Source of the DNA: Prolixibacteraceae bacterium
Lineage (GTDB): Bacteria; Bacteroidota; Bacteroidia; Bacteroidales; Prolixibacteraceae
Direction: 5' to 3'
DNA: 64,000 nucleotides
Assembly: GCA_025210775.1 (NCBI GenBank)
Contig: JAOARB010000013.1
Location: 186,001 to 250,000, forward strand
Numbering within the stretch: the first letter of the stretch is position 1; every line of letters starts with the position of its first letter. Positions 53,553-62,064 of this stretch are shown piece after piece. The position numbers and the translations under genes were made by a program. The notes under the pieces are model-generated. The model saw nothing but the letters and a program-made list of their open reading frames with translations. It did no database searches and was not told where the DNA came from.

Positions 53553-55946
53553 TTATCCCATAATTACTTTCACTTCATACTCTTTGCCTTTTTCTCCTAC
53601 AGGCAGCTTATTACCTTCGATGGCAACGCCATCTATCGTAATCGATGCAATACCTTTCATTACATGGTTTGGATTGGTAATTGAGATACGATAAACCGAT
53701 TCTCTAAAATTACGTACGACTTTAAATCCATCCCATGAAGCAGGAATACAAGGATCCACAAGAAGACCATCTATTTTCGCTCGTATACCAAGAAGATAGC
53801 GTGTTGCAGCATAGTAAGCCCAAGTAGCAGTTCCACTCAACCAAGGCAATCGAGAAGAACCAAATCGTTTGCTATAGATACTATGGGTAGATTGCGCATA
53901 TACATAAGGTTCGATCTCGCGTATTTCTGCCTTATCATTATAAGCAGCAGGCAAATAACTTTTGTAATATTTGTATGCTCTTTCTCCATTTCCAAGCATA
54001 CTCTCAGCCATAACCCCCCATCCTTGGGTGTGATTAAAGATACCAGCATTCTCTTTCATTCCTGGATTAAAAAGAACGGCACGAACAATATCGAAGTCCG
54101 ACTTCTCAAAAGGAGGAGCACAAAGCATGATACCATAATCAGTATAAAGATCATTGTGCACAACATCCATTGCTTGTTGTGCTTTCTCTGAACTCGCATG
54201 GCCACTAATAACAGACCATACTTGAGAATTCATAAAGATGTTTCCTTCTTTATTCTCTTTTGCACCAAAACAGAAACCTTTATCACTAAAAGCACGTACA
54301 TATCTATCTTTATCCCAACAATGTTGATCAAGATTTTCATCTAATATCACCAGTTGTTCTTCAGCCCAAGAGATCTCTTTTGGTAGATTAAAAGAAGCAG
54401 CGATCTCTTTATATTTAGCTAGTGCATAACGCAGTTGGAATCCAACGAACACCGATTCTCCTTTATATCCTAACACCAAACAGTCGTTCCAGTCGGCAGC
54501 TAAACCACAAGGAATACCATGAGCACCAGAACGTTCAAGGTTGAACTCAATGGCTCTTCTCATATGCATTAGAACGGTATCCTCCCCTTTGTCAGCATAT
54601 GGAAGTTCTTTAAGATAGAAATCGGTATCTCCCGTTTCATTTACATATTCTGGAATAGTATTAAACAACCACAAACAATCATCCGAGCGATATTCATTTG
54701 GTTCAGGTGCTTTCTCTTCACCGGGCTTATGAGCAAATGGCTTTACTACAGGCATCGCACCTCCTGTCGAGGCTTGACCGGTAATCAATAGTTCAAGACG
54801 TTCTCCGGCTTCTTCTGGAATAGAGTGCATCACTCCTAACATATCCTGAACAGAATCACGATATCCTAAACCATCTCTTACTCCAGCATAAACAAGACTG
54901 GCAGCACGAGACCATGCATAAGTAATCTGGCAATTATATGGACTCCATACATTCAGCATGCTGTTAATCTCAGCATCAGGAGTCTCCACTTGCATTACCT
55001 CAAGTCTTTGATGCCAGTAGTTTTTAAGTTCCTCTAATTCCTCTTTCAGGACGTCTAGGTTGGCATATTTTCTTTTCACCTCTTGTCCCTCTACAGCCGC
55101 ACTACCGATACCCATTACAATAGCAAATTCGATAGATTCACCTGGTTCCAAACAGATGTCTGTTTGAAGGACACCACATGGGTTTCCTCCTTCTGCAAGA
55201 GAGTTAAAACAAGCTCCGTTTTCTACAGCTAGAGGGTTACCATAGTTATGATAGTTTCCAATAAAACGGTCTCTATCGGTATCGTATCCTGTAACTTCAG
55301 ATCCGACCATTGCAAAGAAAGTATGACGTTGCTGATCTTTTTGTTGAAAATCTTCAGGCATCTCTGGCATATTAAGATTAGAACCATGATCAATGATTCC
55401 ATCTATTACAGCCATTTTAGCAATATATTGGGTATACTGAAGGTTGCCTAGATCATCAGCAGCATTCCAGTTACATGCATACTCTATAAAAGGGAAAGCA
55501 CGAAGGTTACGTTTTTGTAAACCATGATTGGTTAATTTTACCATCCATGCTTCGTAAGCTTTCTCACGAGGAACAAAATAAGTTACCTCTGAAGCGATAT
55601 CTTTATATTCAGAAGATATCTTAGTATAAGCGGTACCATGACGGCATTCCGTTTTAAATTCATCCAAAGATTTTCCTACTGGTTGCCAAGAAGCAGACCA
55701 AGTATCTTTTGAATCTTTATCATGGAAATAGATATAACGACCAGCCTGATCCATTGGAACAGCATTAAATCTTAGACGAGTAAAACGTCCCTGGGCAGCA
55801 GACTTGTAGAAACTATAACCACCCGCATTATTGGTAATAATAGCACCATAGTTAGTGTCCCCTAAATAGTTGGTCCACGACGCAGGAGTATCCGGTCGTT
55901 CAACGACATACTCCTTATTTTTATCATCAAAAAATCCGTATTTCAT
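53553..55946 (-). CDS. GH94 disaccharide phosphorylase, second type
   Basis: A 797-residue cytoplasmic inverting phosphorylase; catalytic D485 in AADWNDC. The beginning [29 protein letters not shown] and NAGGYSFYKS, the middle GLGYRDSVQDMLGVMHSIPEEA and the end [18 protein letters not shown] are GH94 hallmarks. Compared with the cellobiose phosphorylase at 59.5-62 kb it differs in the acceptor-site segments: ITYAWSRAASLVYAGVRDGLGYRD for [24 protein letters not shown], and an STGGAMPVVKPFAHKPG insert for the YHQYQPLT loop. It is closer to the chitobiose/other-disaccharide branch, so the substrate (for example another beta-glucoside or chitobiose) is open. It lies 12 nt after the esterase stop and 20 nt before the GH5 gene. 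Confidence 0.9.
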   Translation of the reverse strand: MKYGFFDDKNKEYVVERPDTPASWTNYLGDTNYGAIITNNAGGYSFYKSAAQGRFTRLRFNAVPMDQAGRYIYFHDKDSKDTWSASWQPVGKSLDEFKTECRHGTAYTKISSEYKDIASEVTYFVPREKAYEAWMVKLTNHGLQKRNLRAFPFIEYACNWNAADDLGNLQYTQYIAKMAVIDGIIDHGSNLNMPEMPEDFQQKDQQRHTFFAMVGSEVTGYDTDRDRFIGNYHNYGNPLAVENGACFNSLAEGGNPCGVLQTDICLEPGESIEFAIVMGIGSAAVEGQEVKRKYANLDVLKEELEELKNYWHQRLEVMQVETPDAEINSMLNVWSPYNCQITYAWSRAASLVYAGVRDGLGYRDSVQDMLGVMHSIPEEAGERLELLITGQASTGGAMPVVKPFAHKPGEEKAPEPNEYRSDDCLWLFNTIPEYVNETGDTDFYLKELPYADKGEDTVLMHMRRAIEFNLERSGAHGIPCGLAADWNDCLVLGYKGESVFVGFQLRYALAKYKEIAASFNLPKEISWAEEQLVILDENLDQHCWDKDRYVRAFSDKGFCFGAKENKEGNIFMNSQVWSVISGHASSEKAQQAMDVVHNDLYTDYGIMLCAPPFEKSDFDIVRAVLFNPGMKENAGIFNHTQGWGVMAESMLGNGERAYKYYKSYLPAAYNDKAEIREIEPYVYAQSTHSIYSKRFGSSRLPWLSGTATWAYYAATRYLLGIRAKIDGLLVDPCIPASWDGFKVVRNFRESVYRISITNPNHVMKGIASITIDGVAIEGNKLPVGEKGKEYEVKVIMG

Positions 55947-55958
55947 ATCTTGTATTGC

Positions 55959-57647
55959 TTATTTCGTTGTTTGGTCTAATTTTATCTTTATCTCGTTGTA
56001 AAGTAGTTCACTAAAACTTTTAGCACCATCTACATTAAAATGGACTACATCTTTTAGATCTGACTCTTTTGATATTTTTTCTCCTCTGATAAGGAAAAGA
56101 TGGGCATCTCCTTTATGTTGAAACGACTTAACCACAGAAGCCATCATGTCTCGAAACTGGACAATGGTCTGCCCACTCTTTTTACTTTGCTTTGTTTTGG
56201 TGTACGTTGGGGTGATACAGAATAGATTCGTAGAAGGATGTTTCTCTCTGATGGTTTGAATAAAAGAGCTCAATCTTTTACCATATGCTTCAGACGACAG
56301 GCCTTCCCCATAATAATCATTATAGCCAATAAGGATGGTCATAAAATCGATATGCTCAAAATCATCACGTATCATCTTAGCCATTGGCACTGATGTCTTT
56401 CCTCCTCCAACAGCAACATTATAAAGATTCCAATTCATCTTCTTAGCAAGTAAAAAAGGATAAGTTTGGAAAGTTGCTTGTTGTCCTGTTCCATGTGTAA
56501 TAGAATTACCATAAGCCACATATATTGGCTTTTTATCTTCCGCAATCTTTTCAAGTGAATGCCCTTCTTCTAGTTCTAATCCTTTAAAACCAACATTGGT
56601 CCAATGAGGAATTATGATCTGAAAAACAGAAGAGTGCTTTAATTTTGACTGTATTTCGATAATCTTTTCAGGGTTATCCTTTTTACCAAAACGTAAAGTC
56701 TGAATCTTTTTTCCATCTTGATAAACAGCAAATACACCACCTCTATTCTCTCCTTGTAGCACCTTAAAGGAAGCCTTTATTATGGGACTAGAAGTTTTAA
56801 ATGATACCACAACACCTGATCCTGTTTGGGCTTTTACGGGACTAAACTTACTCTTACCTTTAGGCATCTTTAGAAGTTCCGCAGAGTGACGAGGGAATCT
56901 CATAATCTGGTCTTCTACATAAGCATAATTCGTACCACTCACTTTGATAAGAGGATGATTTGAAGCAATCTTCTTGTGGTTGCTAAATGCCATCAGTTCA
57001 GATACAGTAACAAAATGATAGCCTTGTGATTTCAATTTTGGAAGCACCTGCTCTAGAGCCTTGATGGTATGTTTGCGTTCATGACACAAAACAACAACAC
57101 CGGGCTTAACACCATTCATAATACGATGAACGATGGCATCTACTTCCACATTCTTTTTAGCATCTTTAGCATATACTGCTGCATTTACAGGAGTCAACTG
57201 TAGTTTTTGGAATGTAGTATTACTTACTTTAGAGTAATCTAAAAAAGGTGCTCTATATAATTTAGGTATATAGTGAAGCTTTTGTTCTGCCAACGATTGA
57301 AAAGCTTTGATCTCCTGTATACGAGCCTCTAGTTCCTCGTCTTTTTTAAATCGACGATGCGACATAGAATGATTGCCTATCTCGTGCCCTCTTTCAATAA
57401 CATTTTTGGACAAAGCAGAATATTCCGAAAGCTTCTTCCCAATATTAAAGAAAGTAGCTTTTCCATCCACGCTTTCCATCAAATCCATAATCTTAAAGGA
57501 AGTCTTAGGATCAGGACCATCATCAAAAGTAAAGGCAATATATTTTTGGTTTATATCAACAGATTGGAATGGCGACAGTTTCTGACAAAAAGCAGTCATA
57601 ACCATTGACAATAAACACCCTATTGTTAAGAATAATTTTGTTTTCAT
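55959..57647 (-). CDS. Bifunctional esterase: CE4/NodB deacetylase fused to SGNH hydrolase
   Basis: An exported protein of about 562 residues from the ATG at 57647. The frame opens at 57683, but that part lies in an upstream hairpin, and the signal peptide starts at MKTKLFLTIG. The first domain (about 35-235) is a NodB-type polysaccharide deacetylase: TFDDGPD, HEIGNHSMSH (metal His pair), RAPFLDYS and VVLCHERKHT. After a beta-sandwich-like linker (about 250-375) comes an SGNH esterase: YVAYGNSITHGTG (Ser block), NVAVGGG, ILIGYNDYY and DVVHFNVDG (Asp/His block). Both modules remove acyl groups from glycans, so the locus targets an acetylated polysaccharide. It precedes GH94 by 12 nt. Confidence 0.9.
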   Translation of the reverse strand: MKTKLFLTIGCLLSMVMTAFCQKLSPFQSVDINQKYIAFTFDDGPDPKTSFKIMDLMESVDGKATFFNIGKKLSEYSALSKNVIERGHEIGNHSMSHRRFKKDEELEARIQEIKAFQSLAEQKLHYIPKLYRAPFLDYSKVSNTTFQKLQLTPVNAAVYAKDAKKNVEVDAIVHRIMNGVKPGVVVLCHERKHTIKALEQVLPKLKSQGYHFVTVSELMAFSNHKKIASNHPLIKVSGTNYAYVEDQIMRFPRHSAELLKMPKGKSKFSPVKAQTGSGVVVSFKTSSPIIKASFKVLQGENRGGVFAVYQDGKKIQTLRFGKKDNPEKIIEIQSKLKHSSVFQIIIPHWTNVGFKGLELEEGHSLEKIAEDKKPIYVAYGNSITHGTGQQATFQTYPFLLAKKMNWNLYNVAVGGGKTSVPMAKMIRDDFEHIDFMTILIGYNDYYGEGLSSEAYGKRLSSFIQTIREKHPSTNLFCITPTYTKTKQSKKSGQTIVQFRDMMASVVKSFQHKGDAHLFLIRGEKISKESDLKDVVHFNVDGAKSFSELLYNEIKIKLDQTTK

Positions 57648-57671
57648 ATCGTTCTTCTTTTTAATAAAAAG

Positions 57672-57745
57672 AAGGGACCACAACCTTTTCTATAGCGGTA
57701 GGAAAAGGGTAAAGAATCATAACATCAAGAGTTCAGTGGTCCCTT
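57672..57745 (-). terminator. Intercistronic hairpin after the symporter gene
   Basis: Outer stem AAGGGACCAC/GTGGTCCCTT (57672-57681 with 57736-57745) and inner stem ACCTTTTC/GAAAAGGGT-like; a CTTCTTTTT tract follows on the minus strand. Only 24 nt remain before the esterase start at 57647. Confidence 0.7.
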
Positions 57746-57758
57746 ACAGTAACAAAAA

Positions 57759-59393
57759 CTAACAACTATGATCTATTCTTCTTTGTTTTAAATCTTTTTC
57801 TACTTGATTTAAGAACTTATCATCTAACTTATAGAAAACCATAAAGATAGCCGCAAGTGCACTACCTACAGCAGGGATAAGACTCATCATCAACTGAATT
57901 CCTGTTAGTGCTCCCTCTGCTTGTTCTACGTTAGCCTTAAATCCAAAAGCGGCCAATAGCCATCCTGCCAATGCACCACCAATAGTCCATCCGAATTTCT
58001 GAGCCATGGTAGAAGCCGACATTACAAGACCTGTTGCTCTACGTCCCGTTTTCCATTCTGAGTAATCTGCAGCATCGGTATACATTGCAAAAACCAAAGG
58101 AGCAGTTGGACCAAAGACAAAGCTTATCAAGATCTGTAATACAAACATGGTAATGATATCTTCTTTTCCTACGAAGAAAAAGGCTACGGTCAAGATCGTC
58201 GTAAGAATCATACTATAGATATACGCTTTCTTCTTACCGAAAGTTTTAGACAGCCATTCAGTAAGGGCAATAGAAGCAATTGTAGCAACAGTACCAGCAA
58301 TCATAAACCCAGAAGCAAGCGTATCGTTACCTACGTAATATTTAAAATAGTACATAATGGCTCCATTACGAACAGAGACATAAGAGAGAGTAAAAACTCC
58401 CAATACAAACAATATCCACCAAGGCTTATTTGCAACTAAATCTTTAACATCTTCTTTTAGTGACGATTTCTGTTCTTCTGAAGGTTGAACACGTTCCTTT
58501 GTTGTAACAAAAGTAATGATGAACATTGTCACAGCTAGAGTAGCCATAACGATCATTGCCCACATAAAACCTTTGCGCTCATTAAGTACATTAAGTTCTA
58601 ATGGTGTTGTAGATAAATCACCTTCCTCAAAATGATCAGATAGAGCAATTGTTTTTTGACCAAAACCTTCTTTTAACATTAAAACCCCACCTGTAGTGTC
58701 AGCCTCGGCAAACATTTCTGGAGTTAGGACACATAAAGAAAGATTCTTTTCTATTGGATCAGCATCAGCCACACTTACTTTCATCTCAATCTTCGAAGCG
58801 CCGGTACCTTGTTCATGAATAACAATTTGTTGGTTCACCTGCTCTACGGTAACCACAGAAGAGTCGTTTCCACCAAATTGTTGAACCAATGGAAGGGTAA
58901 TCCCCTGTACTATAAATGCACCAGCAAAAGCAAAGATAAAACGGTACTGAGAGAAACTTGTTCTTTGTATTGGGTTAGAAGAAACTACTCCCATCAAGGC
59001 CGAATAGGGAATATTGATAGCAGTATACACCATCATCATAAGTGTATATGTAATGTAAGCATAAACAATTTTGCTTGACACAGACCAATCGGGAGTAGTA
59101 AAAGTTAATACGCCAATAATACCAAAAGGAATAGCTAGCCATAAAATATATGGACGAAACTTACCCCATTTGGTACTAGTTCTGTCAGATAGAATCCCCA
59201 TTAAAGGGTCATTAACAGAGTCCCAAATACGAGTAACTAAGAACATTGTACCAGCAGCGGCAGCAGGAATACCAAATACATCTGTATAGAAATACAAAAG
59301 GAACAGCATAAAAGACTGGAAAAATAGATTGGAGGCTGTATCGCCTAATCCGTAACCAATCTTTTCTTTTATATGGATCTTCTCGTTATTCAT
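57759..59393 (-). CDS. GPH-family sugar:cation symporter (MFS) with periplasmic insert
   Basis: An inner-membrane importer of the glycoside-pentoside-hexuronide:cation family, 544 residues from the ATG at 59393 (the earlier in-frame ATG at 59456 falls in a hairpin). Typical motifs: KIGYGLGDTASNLFFQSFMLFLLYFYTD, WDSVNDPLMGILSDRT-TKWGKFRPYI and MYTDAADYSEWKTGRRATGLVMSAS. Between helices 5 and 6 about 100 residues (about 173-275, with VSVADADPIEKNLS and LSDHFEEGDLSTTPLEL) form a hydrophilic, strand-rich insert on the periplasmic side, not present in MelB-like members. Its place between the two disaccharide phosphorylases suggests import of cellobiose or a related disaccharide. Confidence 0.9.
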   Translation of the reverse strand: MNNEKIHIKEKIGYGLGDTASNLFFQSFMLFLLYFYTDVFGIPAAAAGTMFLVTRIWDSVNDPLMGILSDRTSTKWGKFRPYILWLAIPFGIIGVLTFTTPDWSVSSKIVYAYITYTLMMMVYTAINIPYSALMGVVSSNPIQRTSFSQYRFIFAFAGAFIVQGITLPLVQQFGGNDSSVVTVEQVNQQIVIHEQGTGASKIEMKVSVADADPIEKNLSLCVLTPEMFAEADTTGGVLMLKEGFGQKTIALSDHFEEGDLSTTPLELNVLNERKGFMWAMIVMATLAVTMFIITFVTTKERVQPSEEQKSSLKEDVKDLVANKPWWILFVLGVFTLSYVSVRNGAIMYYFKYYVGNDTLASGFMIAGTVATIASIALTEWLSKTFGKKKAYIYSMILTTILTVAFFFVGKEDIITMFVLQILISFVFGPTAPLVFAMYTDAADYSEWKTGRRATGLVMSASTMAQKFGWTIGGALAGWLLAAFGFKANVEQAEGALTGIQLMMSLIPAVGSALAAIFMVFYKLDDKFLNQVEKDLKQRRIDHSC

Positions 59394-59435
59394 TGTGTTT
59401 GAATTAGTTTGTATATTGTCTCTAATAGTAGAAAA

Positions 59436-59475
59436 TAGCCCAGCAATAGAGATCATGCTTTCACATGCTGGGCTA
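59436..59475 (-). terminator. Intercistronic hairpin after cellobiose phosphorylase
   Basis: Perfect 10-bp stem TAGCCCAGCA/TGCTGGGCTA followed by TTTTC on the minus strand, 45 nt after the phosphorylase stop and 42 nt before the symporter start. Confidence 0.75.
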
Positions 59476-59520
59476 TAACAGTTTAATTATAACAGATATC
59501 TAAGTGATAAGATATGGGGG

Positions 59521-61956
59521 TTATCCCATAACCACTTTCACTTGATTATTCGTTCCTTCTTTCATTACAGGGATCACTTGAGAATCTAACTTTTGATCGT
59601 TGATCCAGATCTCTTTTACCCCTTTAGATACGTGTGATGGATTTACCACTTCTATTTGATAAGTTGCACCTCTAAATTTTCGTTGAATTTTAAACCCATC
59701 CCATCCTTTAGGAATACAAGGATCAACCAATAGACCATTATAATCAGGACGTACCCCTAAGATAAATTGAGTAATTGCATAATAGTTCCATGCTGCCGTA
59801 CCTGTAAGCCATGAGTTCTTAGCCTCACCTGGTTTCCAAGCATCTTTACCAGCAATCATTTGAGAATATACATAAGGCTCAGTACGGTGCAATTCACTGA
59901 TATCTTCCAAATAAGCAGGAGCAATCTTCTTATAATAATCGAAGGCTTCATCACCTCTACCAATCAATGTTTCTCCGATAATTACCCAAGGGTTATTATG
60001 ACAGAAGATACCGGCATTCTCTTTATATCCTGCAGGATAAGTAGAGATCTCACCATACTCAATATAATATTTTGTAAAGGCTGGCTGTTGTAGAACAATA
60101 CCATAAGGTGTATCCAACCACTCTTTAACAGAATCTAAAGCTTTGGTACACATACCTTCATCTTCTCCGATGCCAGCCATAGTACAGAATCCTTGAGATT
60201 CGATAAAGATCTTACCTTCTTCATTTTCATCACTACCTACTTTCTTTCCATAATAATCATAAGCACGTAAGAACCATTCACCATCCCAACCATGCTCTTT
60301 AACAGCAGCAATCATGGCATCTACATGTTTCTGTGCTTCTAATGCTTCAGCATCATCGCCTTTCTCTTTACATAGATTCACGAACTCACGACCGTACAAT
60401 ACAAACAATCCTGCGATCATCAACGATTCTGCCTGACCACTCTTTTTGTTTCCAGTTGTCTGGAAAGACTCATTAGGATCGTTAGAGAAACAATTTAGAT
60501 TTAAACAGTCATTCCAATCGGCACGACCAATCAATGGTAAACCGTGAGGGCCTAAATTATTTACAGTGAAATAGAATGAACGCTTTAAGTGTTCAAATAG
60601 CGATTTTGCTTTAAACTCGTCATTATCAAAAGGAACTTGTTCTTTAAGGAAATCCCAATCTCCAGTCTCTTTGATATAACTTGAAGTAGAAAGAATCAAC
60701 CATAGAGGGTCATCATTAAAGTTACCTCCAATGGCATCGTTACCTTTTTTTGTTAATGGTTGATATTGGTGATAAGCAGATCCATCTTCAAATTGGGTAG
60801 CTGCGATATCTAAGATACGCTGACGAGCACGTTCTGGAATCTGATGTACAAAACCAATAAGGTCTTGATTCGAATCTCTAAATCCCATTCCTCTACCGAT
60901 ACCAGACTCAAAGAAAGAAGCACTACGAGACATATTAAAAGTCACCATACACTGGTATTGATTCCAGATGTTGACCATTCTATTTAACTTCTTATCGTGG
61001 CTATCCAACTGATAAATATCTAATAATCCTTCCCAGTAAGAGCGTAATTCATCCATAGCAGCATCCACCTTCTCTACAGTATCATATTGAGAGATCATGG
61101 CTTTCGCTTTTGTTTTATTGATTACGCCTTTGCTTTCCCATTTGTCATCAGCTTCATTCTCTACATAACCAAGAACAAAGATCAAATCTTTAGATTCACC
61201 TGGTTGCAGCTCAACCTCAACATAATGAGAAGCGATAGGAGACCAACCATGAGCAACAGAATTACGAGGAGTACCTTCAACAACTGCTTGTGGTGCATCA
61301 AAACCGTCATACATACCAACAAAAGACTCTCTATCAGTATCAAATCCTTGAACAGGAGTATTTACAGAGTAGAAAGCAAAGTGATCACGACGTTCTTTAT
61401 ATTCTGTTTTGTGATAGATCACAGAATCCTCCACTTCCACTTCTCCTGTAGAGAAATTACGTTGGAAATTCTCCATATCATCCCCAGCATTCCAAAGACA
61501 CCATTCCAAGAAAGAGAACAATTTTAGTTTCTTCACTTCATTGGTAGTGTTCTCTAAAGTCAATTTATGTACCTCTCCCATAAATCCAAGAGGAATAAAA
61601 TATAAAGCTTCAGCTTTTACACCATTCTTTTCACCAATCAAACGAGAGTAACTCATTCCATGACGACATTCATATTTATCCAATGGAGTCTTTACAGGCT
61701 TCCATCCAGGAGACCAGATAGTATCCTCATCTTTAATATAGAAATATCGTCCCCCATTATCCATTGGGACATTGTTATAACGATATCGTGTCAAACGACG
61801 AAATTTCGCATCTTTATAAAAACAGTATCCTCCTGCAGTATTAGATACCAAACCAAAGAAATCTTCATTCCCAAGATAGTTGATCCATGGGTAAGGAGTA
61901 TTAGGCTGTGTAATCACATACTCTCTTCTATTATCATCAAAAAAACCGTACTTCAT
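59521..61956 (-). CDS. Cellobiose phosphorylase (GH94)
   Basis: Cytoplasmic reversible phosphorolysis of cellobiose to alpha-glucose-1-phosphate and glucose, saving one ATP compared with hydrolysis. At 811 residues it has the standard length, and it matches the Cellvibrio/Cellulomonas enzymes almost block by block: [97 protein letters not shown] and [14 protein letters not shown]. The catalytic acid is D480 in [13 protein letters not shown]. No signal peptide. It needs imported cellobiose, for which the downstream symporter is the candidate. Specificity is inferred from the whole-length resemblance. Confidence 0.93.
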   Translation of the reverse strand: MKYGFFDDNRREYVITQPNTPYPWINYLGNEDFFGLVSNTAGGYCFYKDAKFRRLTRYRYNNVPMDNGGRYFYIKDEDTIWSPGWKPVKTPLDKYECRHGMSYSRLIGEKNGVKAEALYFIPLGFMGEVHKLTLENTTNEVKKLKLFSFLEWCLWNAGDDMENFQRNFSTGEVEVEDSVIYHKTEYKERRDHFAFYSVNTPVQGFDTDRESFVGMYDGFDAPQAVVEGTPRNSVAHGWSPIASHYVEVELQPGESKDLIFVLGYVENEADDKWESKGVINKTKAKAMISQYDTVEKVDAAMDELRSYWEGLLDIYQLDSHDKKLNRMVNIWNQYQCMVTFNMSRSASFFESGIGRGMGFRDSNQDLIGFVHQIPERARQRILDIAATQFEDGSAYHQYQPLTKKGNDAIGGNFNDDPLWLILSTSSYIKETGDWDFLKEQVPFDNDEFKAKSLFEHLKRSFYFTVNNLGPHGLPLIGRADWNDCLNLNCFSNDPNESFQTTGNKKSGQAESLMIAGLFVLYGREFVNLCKEKGDDAEALEAQKHVDAMIAAVKEHGWDGEWFLRAYDYYGKKVGSDENEEGKIFIESQGFCTMAGIGEDEGMCTKALDSVKEWLDTPYGIVLQQPAFTKYYIEYGEISTYPAGYKENAGIFCHNNPWVIIGETLIGRGDEAFDYYKKIAPAYLEDISELHRTEPYVYSQMIAGKDAWKPGEAKNSWLTGTAAWNYYAITQFILGVRPDYNGLLVDPCIPKGWDGFKIQRKFRGATYQIEVVNPSHVSKGVKEIWINDQKLDSQVIPVMKEGTNNQVKVVMG

Positions 61957-62019
61957 AGTCTAAAACCTTAAATATATTTCTGTTCCTGCTTGTGTTATTC
62001 TCCTAAGGAGAGTTAGAAA

Positions 62020-62047
62020 TGATAGAGCCATCTTAAAGGCTCTATCA
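62020..62047 (-). terminator. Intercistronic hairpin after the first sulfatase
   Basis: Perfect 10-bp stem TGATAGAGCC/GGCTCTATCA with an 8-nt loop, 17 nt after the sulfatase stop; only a short T tract follows, and 63 nt remain to the phosphorylase start. Confidence 0.65.
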
Positions 62048-62064
62048 TCAATGAAAACAAAATT

